The notes: generated by a model from the sequence alone, not told the origin. Positions 34,314-44,090 are shown, counted from the first letter of the stretch. The stretch is 64,000 bases of DNA from Saprospiraceae bacterium (GCA_016706365.1 JADJJU010000002.1:1-64000); one strand, 5' to 3'. Numbers and translations are program-made.

Positions 34314-36510
34314 TTAATTTTCCAGAAGTTTCAAAAACGCTTTACGTGATTCCTCTGGAATCGGCAGAGGATTTCCTGTTTCTTTAAGGCGGGCCTGTAG
34401 TTTTGCCATCAGCTTCTCCTTAAATCCGGACGGAGTTTCAGCAAATACTTTTCTTAGTATAGGCAGTGCAGATTCAAATGCCTCCTGATCCATAGTTACT
34501 AACCAATCATTGAGCAATTCCAAGAGAGCAGGATCGAACAACAATAGTAAATAATTGTCATATATGAAGCCCTGAATCCAGGCTGCCTGACCCATCGGAT
34601 CATCAGAAGAGGAGAATATCAGCTGAATGATTCTTTTTTGAATTTCAGGATCAGAACCACAATAGTCCAAATAGATTCTGAAAGAAATCCCATGCAACTG
34701 ATGTATATGTTCTGTCTCCTGGGATAGTTGATTGAGAGCATTTTTCCATGCCAACTGAATGGCTTCATTTTCCAGACTTTTTAAAACCATGTGGAATTTG
34801 GGGATATCGGGGAGAAAGATTTCAGCATCTTCCAACGGAAGCATTCTGCTCTGATGCGTATAAGAAGCACAGACTTCAATACTCATATTTTCAATTAAAG
34901 TCCTGACAATCAAGGGGTCCAGATTTCTGGCAGAGCCTCTGTCCAATACATTTCGTAATGCAATCACCGAACGCATTAAGAGGAATATATCACGACAGAG
35001 ATTACTTTTTTCTGAAATGAGTTGCAGAAGCTTATCAGGTATTCCAGGCAGATCCGCATACAGACACCTGTCCAATAATTTGACCAATGCCTCGAGAGAA
35101 AGCGATTCCTGGCTCATTTGGATCTTTTGTAAAATGGCATCCACCATTGTATTCCCCCAGATGCCGGCTTCCAATATCTTTAGATGAAATTCCTGTTTCC
35201 AATGAAGCAGCCATTCTTCCCGAAATGTACCTGTATGTTTCACGCTGGATTCCTGCACTTTCCCGAATGGTATGTCCAACAACCATAACCTGTAGAGGAA
35301 AATGCTTGTCTGGCGATTAGCTTCTTTTCGCAGGTCAAGAATTTTATGCTGAGCTATACCTTCCTGCATTATTTTTTGGAGGCGAAGCTTTTTCATCTGG
35401 CTGAAAATATCTTTTTGAAGCGGAGTTTGATCCGCGGAGTCCGGCACTTCACCAAAAACATTCCCATAAGGAATGCCGCTCAACAGCTCATTGAATGAGT
35501 CATGATGACTAAGACCGTACACAGCCTGGATTGCATCTTTGAGATCCAGATATGATGGAACCGGATATCCACGCATGGAGGCTAAGGTACGGGCAAGAAT
35601 AGACGCATCAATGGAAGATGCAGGCGGAATTTCAAATCCCTTTTGCCTGGCAGCCTGAGATACATATGCCATCCATTCCAAAACAGCTTCTTTTCTGTTT
35701 TTAAACAACATCTCATACCAGATCGGGGCCCGCACTCCGGAACGATATCCTGAACTAAAACTTAATTGCTTATATGTCCAGGGGATCCAAACGGTTTTAG
35801 TTTTGATTTTATCAGTCTCACTCAGGATGGATTTTATTTTTCCTGAAGGCTTTACAGGATTTTCTAATGCCGGGAGATGCCAGGCACCGCAAATCACAGC
35901 AGCTTTTGAATATTTATTGCTCAATTTTAGAATGGAACCGGCCATATATGCTTCACGAATCCTATTCATGGACAGCTGAGTACAATACGGCTGCTCATTT
36001 TCTCTGAAAGCTGCCATCAATTGTGAGACAATGGGGAAAATTTCTGGCCCTTCAAATGTTTCAAAATTAGCATCCCACCAGGATTCCCCATCTTCCCAGC
36101 CCTGATGGCTGGCAATTAGCTGAAAGGGATCCATATATGTTTCAGCGGATTCAAATTCCTCATCAGAAGAGCGCTTTAGAGACAGCGTTTTTTGAAAAGG
36201 TAAATCAATAAAATGAAAGGGAATATTATTTCGAACAGCATATTGCATGGCCTGCCATTCCGGAGAGAAATGTGCCATTGGATAAAAAATAGCATTTTGA
36301 GGCTGATCTATTTCATAAATCACCATTGCAACCGGTGGTTTGAGCTGAGGATCAGAGATCCAGTCCAAAGCCGCTTGTGCATCGGAAGGTCCTTCAATTA
36401 GAATGATATCTGGCCTTTGAATTTCCAATGCTGCGACCAGGCTTGCAGCAGAACCGGGGTCCATGATGACGTATGCCATAGTATCGGATATCTGCCGGAG
36501 TAGATTTCAT
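34314..36510 (-). CDS. DUF5682-family protein, start displaced by a frameshift
   Basis: A cytoplasmic protein of about 731 residues in the DUF5682 family, known as a partner of MoxR-type ATPases. As read, the frame opens at 36479. In the overlapping frame an ATG at 36510 gives MKSTPADIRYYGIRHHGPG, which meets the long frame at GSAASLVAALEIQRPDIILI if one C is removed from the CCCC near 36465. That restores the family N-terminus GIRHHGPGS and places the start 6 bases after the MoxR gene stop. Later landmarks are IEGPSDAQAALDW, AVICGAWHLPAL and a long helical C-terminal part with conserved Trp and Leu. The GxRHHxPG / IEGP pattern recalls the TraB/EreA/ChaN hydrolase group; that link is inference. 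Confidence 0.8.
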
Positions 36511-36516
36511 TTCCGC

Positions 36517-37602
36517 TTAATATTGTTGGATCAAATCCATGCAGGCAGAGTACAGCTTTTTGTATTCAGGCCTTTTACGCATGACTTTGTCAAGATATTC
36601 TTTCCAAACAGGTAAATCTTTTTCTGTATCCTTCAGAATGGCTCCGGACATGGAAGCTGCCAAATCATATGGGTTCTCTTTTCCTGCACTAAAAAAGGAT
36701 TGCAAAGTCAAAGTATTAATCATAACAGAAATGGCTTCTGCTGTGCTGAGTGTGCTTTGAGGAGACTTGATTTTTATTTGTCCATCAATACTCAAACCTT
36801 GTCGCAGCTCCCTGAAAATGACAACCAATTGCTCTATAGTATGCAGGGCTTTTTGCTCTGAAACAGTTGCCCAAAGATGGGACAATTCTGAGACTCTGAA
36901 TTGAATGATATTTATCTCCTCTTCGATGGTAGCCGGGAGTGGCATCACAACTGTATTGAACCTTCGTCTGAGAGCTGATGACATTTCGTGAATACCTTTG
37001 TCTCTGCTATTGGCAGTGGCGATTAAATTGAAGCCTGAGATTGCCTGAACACTTGTATTCAGTTCCGGGATGGGTATCATTTTTTCTGAAAGTAAAGTAA
37101 TGAGTGCATCCTGCACCTCAGAAGGGATTCTGGAAAGTTCTTCTATTCTCACCATTTTACCCTGTTCCATAGCCTTCATCACAGGACTGGGGATCAAAGC
37201 ATCCATACCCGGACCTTTTGATATCAATAATGCATAATTCCAGCCATAGCGAATGGATTCCTCCATGATTCCTGCCGTTCCCTGTATCAATAATGTTGAA
37301 TCTCCCGAAATTGCTGCAGAAAGATGTTCGGAAATCCATGTCTTCGCCGTACCCGGCACGCCGCTTAACAAAAGTGCGCGATCTGTTGCAAGTGTAGCAA
37401 CAGCAATTTCAATTAATCGTCTGTGTCCAATGTATTTGGGAGAAATATTGGTTTTGCCTGATTTGCCACCCATAATATATTGGACAACAGATTCAGGTGA
37501 CAAATGCCAGCTTGGCGGCCGTGAGCCACTATCCTGCTTTTTTAAAGCATCCAGCTCTTCTTTAAATGTTATTTCAGCAAATGGCCGGAGTATATTTTCC
37601 AT
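36517..37602 (-). CDS. MoxR-type AAA+ ATPase
   Basis: A 361-residue AAA+ protein. Walker A is GVPGTAKT (residues 81-88). Walker B is the variant VRIEELSR, with sensor 1 at LIATANSRDKG and the arginine finger region SSALRRRFNTVVM. The lid domain follows to the C-terminus. MoxR ATPases act as chaperones that remodel VWA-domain partners or metal-enzyme complexes. Here it immediately precedes the DUF5682 gene. In other genomes these two genes go with SWIM zinc-finger and VWA (CoxE-like) genes; neither is next to this pair, because the upstream neighbour on the same strand is a biotin carrier protein. Confidence 0.9.
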   Translation of the reverse strand: MENILRPFAEITFKEELDALKKQDSGSRPPSWHLSPESVVQYIMGGKSGKTNISPKYIGHRRLIEIAVATLATDRALLLSGVPGTAKTWISEHLSAAISGDSTLLIQGTAGIMEESIRYGWNYALLISKGPGMDALIPSPVMKAMEQGKMVRIEELSRIPSEVQDALITLLSEKMIPIPELNTSVQAISGFNLIATANSRDKGIHEMSSALRRRFNTVVMPLPATIEEEINIIQFRVSELSHLWATVSEQKALHTIEQLVVIFRELRQGLSIDGQIKIKSPQSTLSTAEAISVMINTLTLQSFFSAGKENPYDLAASMSGAILKDTEKDLPVWKEYLDKVMRKRPEYKKLYSACMDLIQQY

Positions 37603-37630
37603 AGATTCATATCAGGGGATGATGAAAGGA

Positions 37631-38122
37631 TTATATACCCTCAATTGTGATGAGAAGCTGTCCTTTTTCTACTGTCTGTCCTGGACTGACGTGGATCTCT
37701 TTCACGATTCCATTTCCGGCAGCTTTCAGAATATTCTCCATTTTCATAGCCTCCAGAATGAGTACCGGATGCCCCGCTTCAAGCTTGTCTCCTACCTGCA
37801 CATTTACTTGTCGCAGTAAACCCGGCATGGGTGATAAAATATTGTCGGATATTCTCTTGGAAACAATTTTCATTCCCATTTTATGGATCAATATATCCAA
37901 ATCGTCCTGCAAAGTGACTGTGTGAAATGCTCCATTGACTTTGACCTGAAATGATTTAGAGTTAATATCTGCAGCTTCACAACTTACCTCGTAAACCTTG
38001 TTATTGAAAATAATACTTAGTGTATTTTCATCCAGCGGAACGATGCTGATTGCATCATTAGCACCGGTGGTCCACTCAAAATTGTATTCTTTATCAACTT
38101 GTATATTGTAATTCCTTTTCAT
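37631..38122 (-). CDS. Biotin carboxyl carrier-type protein
   Basis: A 163-residue carrier for a biotin-dependent carboxylase. The N-terminal 85 residues are a small beta-rich domain typical for carriers of the propionyl/methylmalonyl-CoA type. The C-terminal biotinyl domain (about 90-163) has ILSPMPGLLRQVNVQVGDKL and the biotinylation motif EAMKMEN, whose Lys is the attachment site. The Pro-Met-Pro before the hinge is conserved. No carboxylase subunits are adjacent, so its complex partners are elsewhere. The gene starts 2 bases after the upstream membrane-protein gene and may share its transcript. Confidence 0.88.
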   Translation of the reverse strand: MKRNYNIQVDKEYNFEWTTGANDAISIVPLDENTLSIIFNNKVYEVSCEAADINSKSFQVKVNGAFHTVTLQDDLDILIHKMGMKIVSKRISDNILSPMPGLLRQVNVQVGDKLEAGHPVLILEAMKMENILKAAGNGIVKEIHVSPGQTVEKGQLLITIEGI

Positions 38123-38124
38123 TT

Positions 38125-38505
38125 TTATTTAGATTTTGCCAGCCGCATAAGGACCTGAACTTCAAGCACAGTAAAGATTATATAATGCACAGCAAATATT
38201 ACTATGTAGAATTTATTCGAAGGTTGAATCATAAACTGATAAGCTGCAATCAAACCAATTGCGGCCAGCATTTTCACAAATACCACTCCTAAACTAAGAT
38301 AAGAAAAGTACATTTTATTGCTGCTGGCGATGGATCGGACGCCCAGTTCATATACCCCCCAAGCCAGAAATGCGAAAAATAAAAAACTGATCACTGCAAA
38401 ATCCTTGTATGGATTGAGCGGTGTCCAAATCAACATAAGAACGGTCAGAATAATTGCCAGACCTAATGTGATAAAATATTTTTTGAAAAATTCGGGTCTG
38501 GGCAT
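38125..38505 (-). CDS. Small membrane protein beside AtpZ
   Basis: A 126-residue protein with four predicted membrane helices (about 10-28, 36-58, 66-88, 96-118) and a basic C-terminus. I do not recognise a named domain. In Bacteroidota a protein of this kind commonly stands between AtpZ/AtpI and the ATP synthase a-subunit gene. Here AtpZ is directly upstream (10 bases) but atpB is not downstream. It may be an ATP synthase assembly or ion-uptake factor like AtpI; this is inferred from position and hydrophobicity only. Confidence 0.75.
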   Translation of the reverse strand: MPRPEFFKKYFITLGLAIILTVLMLIWTPLNPYKDFAVISFLFFAFLAWGVYELGVRSIASSNKMYFSYLSLGVVFVKMLAAIGLIAAYQFMIQPSNKFYIVIFAVHYIIFTVLEVQVLMRLAKSK

Positions 38506-38515
38506 AGAGAGGAGT

Positions 38516-38731
38516 TCAGCGTTTGAGATCTTTTATGAGGGCGTAAAGATAAAGAAAGATAGAAAGCAGGAGGCATAATGCAGTTAGATAAGCTGTTTCA
38601 TTGCCAGCTTTTTTATCGAGCCATTGACCCAGGAAGTAAGCCAGAGTAATCAGGGCCAGTAACTGGAACACCATTCCAGAGTACTTGGAGTAAATCTGTA
38701 GTTTGGTTTTAGAAGGTCTGTCTTCTGCCAT
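38516..38731 (-). CDS. AtpZ/AtpI-family protein
   Basis: A 71-residue membrane protein with two helices joined by a short polar loop: SKYSGMVFQLLALITLAYFL, GQWLDKKAG, then the second helix and LIKDLKR. The GxWLDKK loop is the AtpZ/AtpI hallmark. AtpZ/AtpI proteins aid Mg2+ or Ca2+ transport and c-ring assembly for the F-type ATP synthase and normally precede atpB. The synthase genes are not in this window. Confidence 0.85.
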   Translation of the reverse strand: MAEDRPSKTKLQIYSKYSGMVFQLLALITLAYFLGQWLDKKAGNETAYLTALCLLLSIFLYLYALIKDLKR

Positions 38732-38809
38732 GATAATAGGTTGAACAAATATTCAGGAGAAGCTTTTGACATGAAAAGCATTGTACTTTCGCCAAATAGC
38801 AAAGGTACC

Positions 38810-39253
38810 TTAGCTGACAGGGTCAGCTTTTACATGGTTGCTTTGTTTGGCAATATGTGCATTGGTTGAATTGGAAGCGTTACTCCCCATATGACATTGA
38901 ACATCGAATAAGGCTCCTGCCTGAACCATTAATTTGCCTGTAGAGATATCGCCTTTTATTTTTCCTGAATCCCTGACTTCCAGAAGTTCTTTTACCTGTA
39001 GGTTACCTGTAAATTGACCCTCAATGACTGCATTGATGCATTGGATGGTGCCTTCAAAATGCCCGGATGGTCCTATTATGACTTTTGCCTGGCAGTTGAG
39101 GTCTCCTTTGAAAGTTCCATCAATACGAATATCTCCTTCTGATTTAGCTTTACCTTCAAATGTAGTATCAGCTGCGAGCAAATTTACTGAAGAAGTGCTG
39201 GATGATTTATAATTATTATTTGTATCAGATTCCGGGCGTTTGGATCCAAACAT
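38810..39253 (-). CDS. Bactofilin
   Basis: A polymer-forming cytoskeletal protein of 147 residues. A short disordered N-terminus is followed by a right-handed beta-helix with repeats such as EGKAKSEGDIRIDGTFKGDL, FEGTIQCINAVIEGQFTGNL and IKGDISTGKLMVQAGALFDV, with the CHMG end. A polar disordered tail closes it. Bactofilins polymerise without nucleotide and place cell-wall or stalk machinery. Standing before AtpZ is its usual place in Bacteroidota. Confidence 0.92.
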   Translation of the reverse strand: MFGSKRPESDTNNNYKSSSTSSVNLLAADTTFEGKAKSEGDIRIDGTFKGDLNCQAKVIIGPSGHFEGTIQCINAVIEGQFTGNLQVKELLEVRDSGKIKGDISTGKLMVQAGALFDVQCHMGSNASNSTNAHIAKQSNHVKADPVS

Positions 39254-39399
39254 AGCGGGGGATTTAGAGGTGAATTAATCGAAATTAAATATAGATCCAT
39301 GGTCAGTAACGCTACTGCTATGCAATATAATAAAATTTCCAATTAAATGAGACCTTAAGTCCTTATGTAGTCCAGTGTAGAGTGTTGGTCAAATAGCGA

Positions 39400-40450
39400 C
39401 TAGAATTTAGGGCAATATACTCCACGATCTTCAGGGCCGCAAATATTGTATATCAATGAAAATTCAAATGAACCATTTCCATTTGTGGCATCCTTCAAGG
39501 AAGAGGTATTAATATCATAACTGAATCCAAGACCAAATTGATTGAAATCAAATCTGGTGGAAACAATCAATGCGTCCATTAAGACACCACTTTCAGTTTT
39601 ATTTGCAATCCTGCTCCAAAGACCCAGCTGGAAAGATTGCTCTTCAAATCTGTTTTGATTAAACATAAATCTGAAGGAAGTACCCACGTTTAACTGAAAT
39701 GAAGGTCCCTGAATAAAGGTTACAACTCCGGGTAAAACACTCAGTTGATCTCCCAGGCTCAAGTCCGCACCTGCGTGCATCGTGATTTTTCCATAAAGAG
39801 GAATCAGATCTTCATCGGTAAATGACTGATTCGGTCTGTTAAGGTGATTGTATGCAATCCCACCGTAGAAATTGCTGTATTTGTCAAGGATAGAAAACCA
39901 CAATAAACCTACGCCCAGATCGGCGAAAAGGAATTGATCCCGTGTGAATTCTTCCAGAGATAATAATGATGGATCTCCTGTTCCGGGATTTGTCGTCGAG
40001 TGTTGTGTTCCCCATAGCAGATTTTGCACGTTTATGCTTCTTTGTGCCATCCCTATACTTGCACCAATGACCAAATAATGACTCTTAACACGGTCGCCGC
40101 CCATACGACGACTGTAGGATCCTGAAAGACTGGCCATAGTAGTAGCAAAATTACTGGAACCTACCACATCTCCCCATAATGTACCGCCAATACCAAAATA
40201 ATCATATCGACCTGTCGCGAATTTCTGATCATAGGAAGCAGAATAAGTATTGAATGCGTCACTTCTCCAGATGCTTGCCATTGATTCCGGTAATTACCCA
40301 CCATACGTATCTTACAGTTCATCACTCCGGTCATGGCCGGATTGAGATTCAGAGGAGACATATAAAATTGAGAAAGTGTATATCTTGGGCAATCAGTCCT
40401 TTAGTTGCAAAAAGTAAGATTACGAAGATGCTAAGTATCAGTTTTTTCAT
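39400..40450 (-). CDS. PorP/SprF-family type IX secretion outer-membrane protein, frameshifted
   Basis: An outer-membrane beta barrel of about 350 residues when repaired. The ATG at 40450 gives MKKLILSIFVILLFATKGLI, a signal peptide, then the family hallmark QDIHFSQFYMSPLNLNPAM. The frame is lost near 40380 (a T run one base short) and near 40280 (GGG read as GG in the NQWASIW codons). It continues as SDAFNTYSASYDQKFATG and, later, FYGGIAYNHLNRPNQSF, another family landmark. The protein ends CPKF. PorP/SprF proteins carry type B sorting-domain cargo such as the CHU_C protein at 21157-23440. Both breaks are at homopolymers. Confidence 0.86.
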
Positions 40451-40605
40451 AGTAAAAATCCCTGCTGTGTCGTGCGAAAAAATTATTAAGCCGTAAAAAT
40501 AAGAATAAATCCAGTATTCAAAAGTTAAAATAACAAAGTATGAATTTCTTTTAAGGCAAAATAATTGATTGACTAAATGATCAAATGCAATATAAATGCC
40601 TCTTT

Positions 40606-41703
40606 TCAACGATTCTCCTTCCAAACAGCTTCATATTCTTTGACTAAAATATCATCAAAATAATCTGCTTGACGGAGTAATTCACTGATTAATCTGCTGC
40701 CGGTATCAACACGTAAATATTTATCATATATGAGAAGTGACAATACGATATCCTGACCATTTAAACTAAAACTCAATCCTTCAATTTCATAATTCTGTTT
40801 CAACAAATAAGTGTAAATTGGCTGAATCGCTGTTTTAGGAAGACTGCAAAGATATACATCACCAATAATCAGACCACTTCTTTCATAATAAGAGATACTT
40901 ACAGTAGCCGATCCGTTGTCTATTTCCCAATTATTTGGTCCTACCCTTGCTAATTGCACATCAAACCCGAGCTTAACTAAAATATCTTCCAGTGTTTTCG
41001 GAATACCGCTGGTCTCGTAATTGTCCAATTTCCCTGGTAGAACGATAGCAGAGCCACAATTAGGACAATAACCACTGGACCCCTGAGATTCGAACACAAC
41101 ATTCTGACAGGAAGTACATCGTACAGCAGTCTCACCTTCATGGTTTTTATAGTCATTTAATGCCGGTAAAACATATCTTATGGGCAGAGAAAAACCCATA
41201 TTTTCAGCATTATTGAGTATAAAAGTATTAATTCCGATGATTTCTCCTTCTGCGCTCACAAGCGGGCCTCCGCTGTTTCCGGGATTCAGTGAAGCATCAT
41301 GCTGGATATAGCTGATATCATTTATTTTGTGAACTGCATTGGATACAATGCCTTGAGTTGAAGTAAATTTAAGTCCAAATGGGTGCCCCATGGCAAGTAC
41401 TGTATCTCCTTCCTGCACCACTTTTTCAATTCCCCAACTGACGTCAGGAATTCCTGCATCAATATTATCGGCACTTAAAAAAGCAATATCAAATTTCGGA
41501 TCTGTAAAGAGCACTTTGCTGACTTGCCTGGGATGCAGTTTCCCTTCCACTACGACTTCCTTATTTCCTCTCACAACATGCTCATTGGTAATAATGATCC
41601 CATTTTCTCTGCATAAAAATCCGGTCCCCGTACTGAAAGGGGTTGCTATCTGAATTAATGCAGGCTTGAATGATTCAATGATTTGGGCTGCGGTGCGATT
41701 CAT
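40606..41703 (-). CDS. Trypsin-like protease with zinc ribbon and YbjN-like C-terminus
   Basis: A 365-residue protein with an S1C (HtrA-like) protease domain at about 10-180. The catalytic residues are His42 (ITNEHVV), Asp72 (PKFDIAFL) and Ser144 (NPGNSGGPLV). No PDZ domain and no signal peptide follow, so it should be cytoplasmic, which is unusual for HtrA relatives. A zinc ribbon comes next: C196-x2-C199 and C213-x2-C216. The last 130 residues (TLEDILVKLGFDVQLARVGP, then beta strands) resemble the YbjN / type III chaperone-like fold. Its ATG overlaps the stop of the upstream gene (TAATG), so both are translated together. Substrates are unknown. Confidence 0.82.
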   Translation of the reverse strand: MNRTAAQIIESFKPALIQIATPFSTGTGFLCRENGIIITNEHVVRGNKEVVVEGKLHPRQVSKVLFTDPKFDIAFLSADNIDAGIPDVSWGIEKVVQEGDTVLAMGHPFGLKFTSTQGIVSNAVHKINDISYIQHDASLNPGNSGGPLVSAEGEIIGINTFILNNAENMGFSLPIRYVLPALNDYKNHEGETAVRCTSCQNVVFESQGSSGYCPNCGSAIVLPGKLDNYETSGIPKTLEDILVKLGFDVQLARVGPNNWEIDNGSATVSISYYERSGLIIGDVYLCSLPKTAIQPIYTYLLKQNYEIEGLSFSLNGQDIVLSLLIYDKYLRVDTGSRLISELLRQADYFDDILVKEYEAVWKENR

Positions 41704-43031
41704 TATTTTCTTCTGATATTAAGTTGACGAATGATCATCAGAAATGATCTGGAGAATGTCAGCATAGAGTCCAGTTTCAATTCCTGAAAAGGAAATTTCC
41801 AGGGCAAATACCTATCAGTATGCAAGGTCTCAATTTTTTCAAGTGCAGATTTGATTTGCCTTTTATTGAGTTTTCCATCCGGATCTACAAATGACATATT
41901 GAACCCGAGGTCATTAAAAAACTTCTGATTCGTTATTTCAAAATAGAGATGTAGCAATGCGATGTCAGGCTCAGGTACTGAGAAATTGAACATAGAATAA
42001 CCCATTATATATCCGGGAACAGCCAGAGCTACGTCAGAATAATTATTATTTTCATACCAGTCCATATTATTTAATTCGCCATCTATGAAGGATTGCAGGC
42101 GATCGTGATTTACCGGAGTAGTTATTCCAAACGTGTAAGATGACTTGTAAAATTCCTTTCTCATTGCATCATCACTTCGCTTAAGAATGGTTTCGAATTC
42201 CTTTTTCATCAAAACTACGCGCTGTTCCAGCGGAAGCTCCTGCATACTGAAAAATATTCTGGTAACTTTTTCCAATTTTTCCAGTACAAATACTTCGGGT
42301 CGCAACAAATAATCAAGTCTGTATGCGAGATCAAGAAAAAGGTATGCTGCTGCTCCAGGCAGCTTAATCATATTGTACTCCGGCTTTTCCAGGGTGGTCA
42401 TGATCTCTTCAATGGAGGTCCTGAGGTATTTGAGTTTCACATTGATTTCATGCTCTTCCATCAGCCTCACATGGCCGGTATTGACAGGCTTCAGTGAATC
42501 AAACTCATCCAAAAGCAAGTCATCATGTTTATCAGCATTTAAGGCCAGCTCCTTCAGGGCGTAATATAATTTATAGGGAGAAGCATCTTTGATTTGTGAA
42601 TCAAATACAATGCAAATATCATTTTCGGGATCGAGACAGAACCTTGAATATTTCAATGCAAAATTCTGATCCAAAAGCCGGCGCATAAATCCCACATGAA
42701 GCTCTGTTGCTTTTGCAATTTTTGCCTGAGCTTTGAAGATAGTTTCGTTGGCATAACCCTGCAGCCATTTTGAACCCTGAAATATTTGAAACTTGAGGAG
42801 ACCTTTGTCCAGAGTATAAGAAATATTTTGCTGGGAATCATCTCTTAAATATTCCAAAAAATTGACCAGTGAATCCATATACTTTTCTTTTTCAAAGCTT
42901 TGTATGGATTTGTCCCAGGCATCATAATTCTGATCTGTCTTGTGTGCATCGGTATATCTTCCAAACAAAACATCCGGTAAGGGCATTTCATCGGCAAGGT
43001 TTATTCCCAATAATCGTTTAATGAATCTCAT
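41703..43031 (-). CDS. Conserved protein coupled to the zinc-ribbon protease
   Basis: A 442-residue cytoplasmic protein with no domain that I can name firmly. Residues about 50-185 (YTLDKGLLKFQIFQGSKWLQ, ELHVGFMRRLLDQNFALKYS, DICIVFDSQIKDASPYKLYY) have the alternation expected for a YbjN / type III chaperone-like fold, as in the C-terminus of the next gene. The rest is mainly helical (about 190-330), with a final globular part to residue 442. Overlap with the protease gene by one base argues for a complex or a common pathway. The fold assignment is my inference and should be read as weak. Confidence 0.7.
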   Translation of the reverse strand: MRFIKRLLGINLADEMPLPDVLFGRYTDAHKTDQNYDAWDKSIQSFEKEKYMDSLVNFLEYLRDDSQQNISYTLDKGLLKFQIFQGSKWLQGYANETIFKAQAKIAKATELHVGFMRRLLDQNFALKYSRFCLDPENDICIVFDSQIKDASPYKLYYALKELALNADKHDDLLLDEFDSLKPVNTGHVRLMEEHEINVKLKYLRTSIEEIMTTLEKPEYNMIKLPGAAAYLFLDLAYRLDYLLRPEVFVLEKLEKVTRIFFSMQELPLEQRVVLMKKEFETILKRSDDAMRKEFYKSSYTFGITTPVNHDRLQSFIDGELNNMDWYENNNYSDVALAVPGYIMGYSMFNFSVPEPDIALLHLYFEITNQKFFNDLGFNMSFVDPDGKLNKRQIKSALEKIETLHTDRYLPWKFPFQELKLDSMLTFSRSFLMIIRQLNIRRK

Positions 43032-43112
43032 AGGGTAATATTCGGGAAATCGAAGATAATAAAAAGTGTTTCATTAAGAACATTTTGCATCTTCATCAAA
43101 ACTTTGAATAAA

Positions 43113-44090
43113 ATGGAATGGCACACAGTGTTGAAAATTTCTGATCCTGGATTTTCAATTAAGCATGGAGATCAAATCCTGGCTTTGGGGTCATGTTTCA
43201 GTCAGGAAATTGGCTCATGTATGGAAGAAGCCAAGTTTGATGTAAACATCAATCCTTTTGGAACCTTGTATCATCCAGAGGCAATTGCCAGAGTGATGGA
43301 ATATGGATTGGGTTTTGAACAATGGCATCCTGAGTATGCAACTAATCAACAGGATGTATGGTATAGCTGGCATCATCATGGAAAAGTATCTTCCCCTACT
43401 GAAGCAGGCCTGCAAGATCAAATACAAAAGATACATACTGAGCTTATTGCATCTCTTAAAGAGACCAGGATTATCATGATTACCCCCGGTACCGCATGGG
43501 GATATAAGCTAAAATCAAGCAATGAAGTAGTTGCCAATTGTCATAAAGCGCCGGCTCACATTTTCGAAAAAGTCATGATGTCTCCGGAATCCGTCAGTGA
43601 TTGTTTTCAAAAAATGATATATAATGTAAGAGCTCAATTTCCTGAAATTAAATTTGTATTTACAGTCAGCCCGGTCAGACATTTGAGGGATGGATTTCAT
43701 GAAAATCAATTGAGCAAAGCATCTCTCTTGTTGGGAATACAAGAGGTAGTTGAGCAAAATGAAGAAGTTTATTATTTTCCCTCCTATGAAATTATGCTGG
43801 ATGAGTTGAGGGATTACAGATTTTATGCTGCTGATAAAATTCACCCAAGTGATGAAGCTATTCAATATATCTGGAAGCGATTTCGATCATGGTCAATGAC
43901 CGAATCGACCGAATCGTTAATTCAAGAAATCCTTGGTTTACATGCGCAATTAAGACATAAAGCATTTCACACAGAAACAGCTAAATATAAATTCTTTAAA
44001 GAAAAGCTGCAAAATCAATTAGACAAGTTGAGGCTTGGTTATCCAGAAATTGATTGGGGGAAGGAGGTAAAAGGGATGAGTAAGCTTTAA
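43113..44090 (+). CDS. GSCFA-domain protein
   Basis: A 325-residue member of the GSCFA family (SGNH-hydrolase-like fold). The motif LALGSCFSQEIGSCMEEAKF near residue 25 gives the family its name; INPFGTLYHPEAIARVME, IMITPGTAWGYK, FVFTVSPVRHLRDGFHENQL, EVYYFPSYEIMLDELRDYRF and the closing YAADKIHPSDEAIQYIWKRF follow in order. The Ser of GSCF and the Asp-x-x-His of DKIHPS would be catalytic in an SGNH enzyme. The start is taken at the ATG at 43113 rather than the TTG at 43104. The substrate is unknown; relatives include carbohydrate esterases. Confidence 0.88.
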   Translation: MEWHTVLKISDPGFSIKHGDQILALGSCFSQEIGSCMEEAKFDVNINPFGTLYHPEAIARVMEYGLGFEQWHPEYATNQQDVWYSWHHHGKVSSPTEAGLQDQIQKIHTELIASLKETRIIMITPGTAWGYKLKSSNEVVANCHKAPAHIFEKVMMSPESVSDCFQKMIYNVRAQFPEIKFVFTVSPVRHLRDGFHENQLSKASLLLGIQEVVEQNEEVYYFPSYEIMLDELRDYRFYAADKIHPSDEAIQYIWKRFRSWSMTESTESLIQEILGLHAQLRHKAFHTETAKYKFFKEKLQNQLDKLRLGYPEIDWGKEVKGMSKL

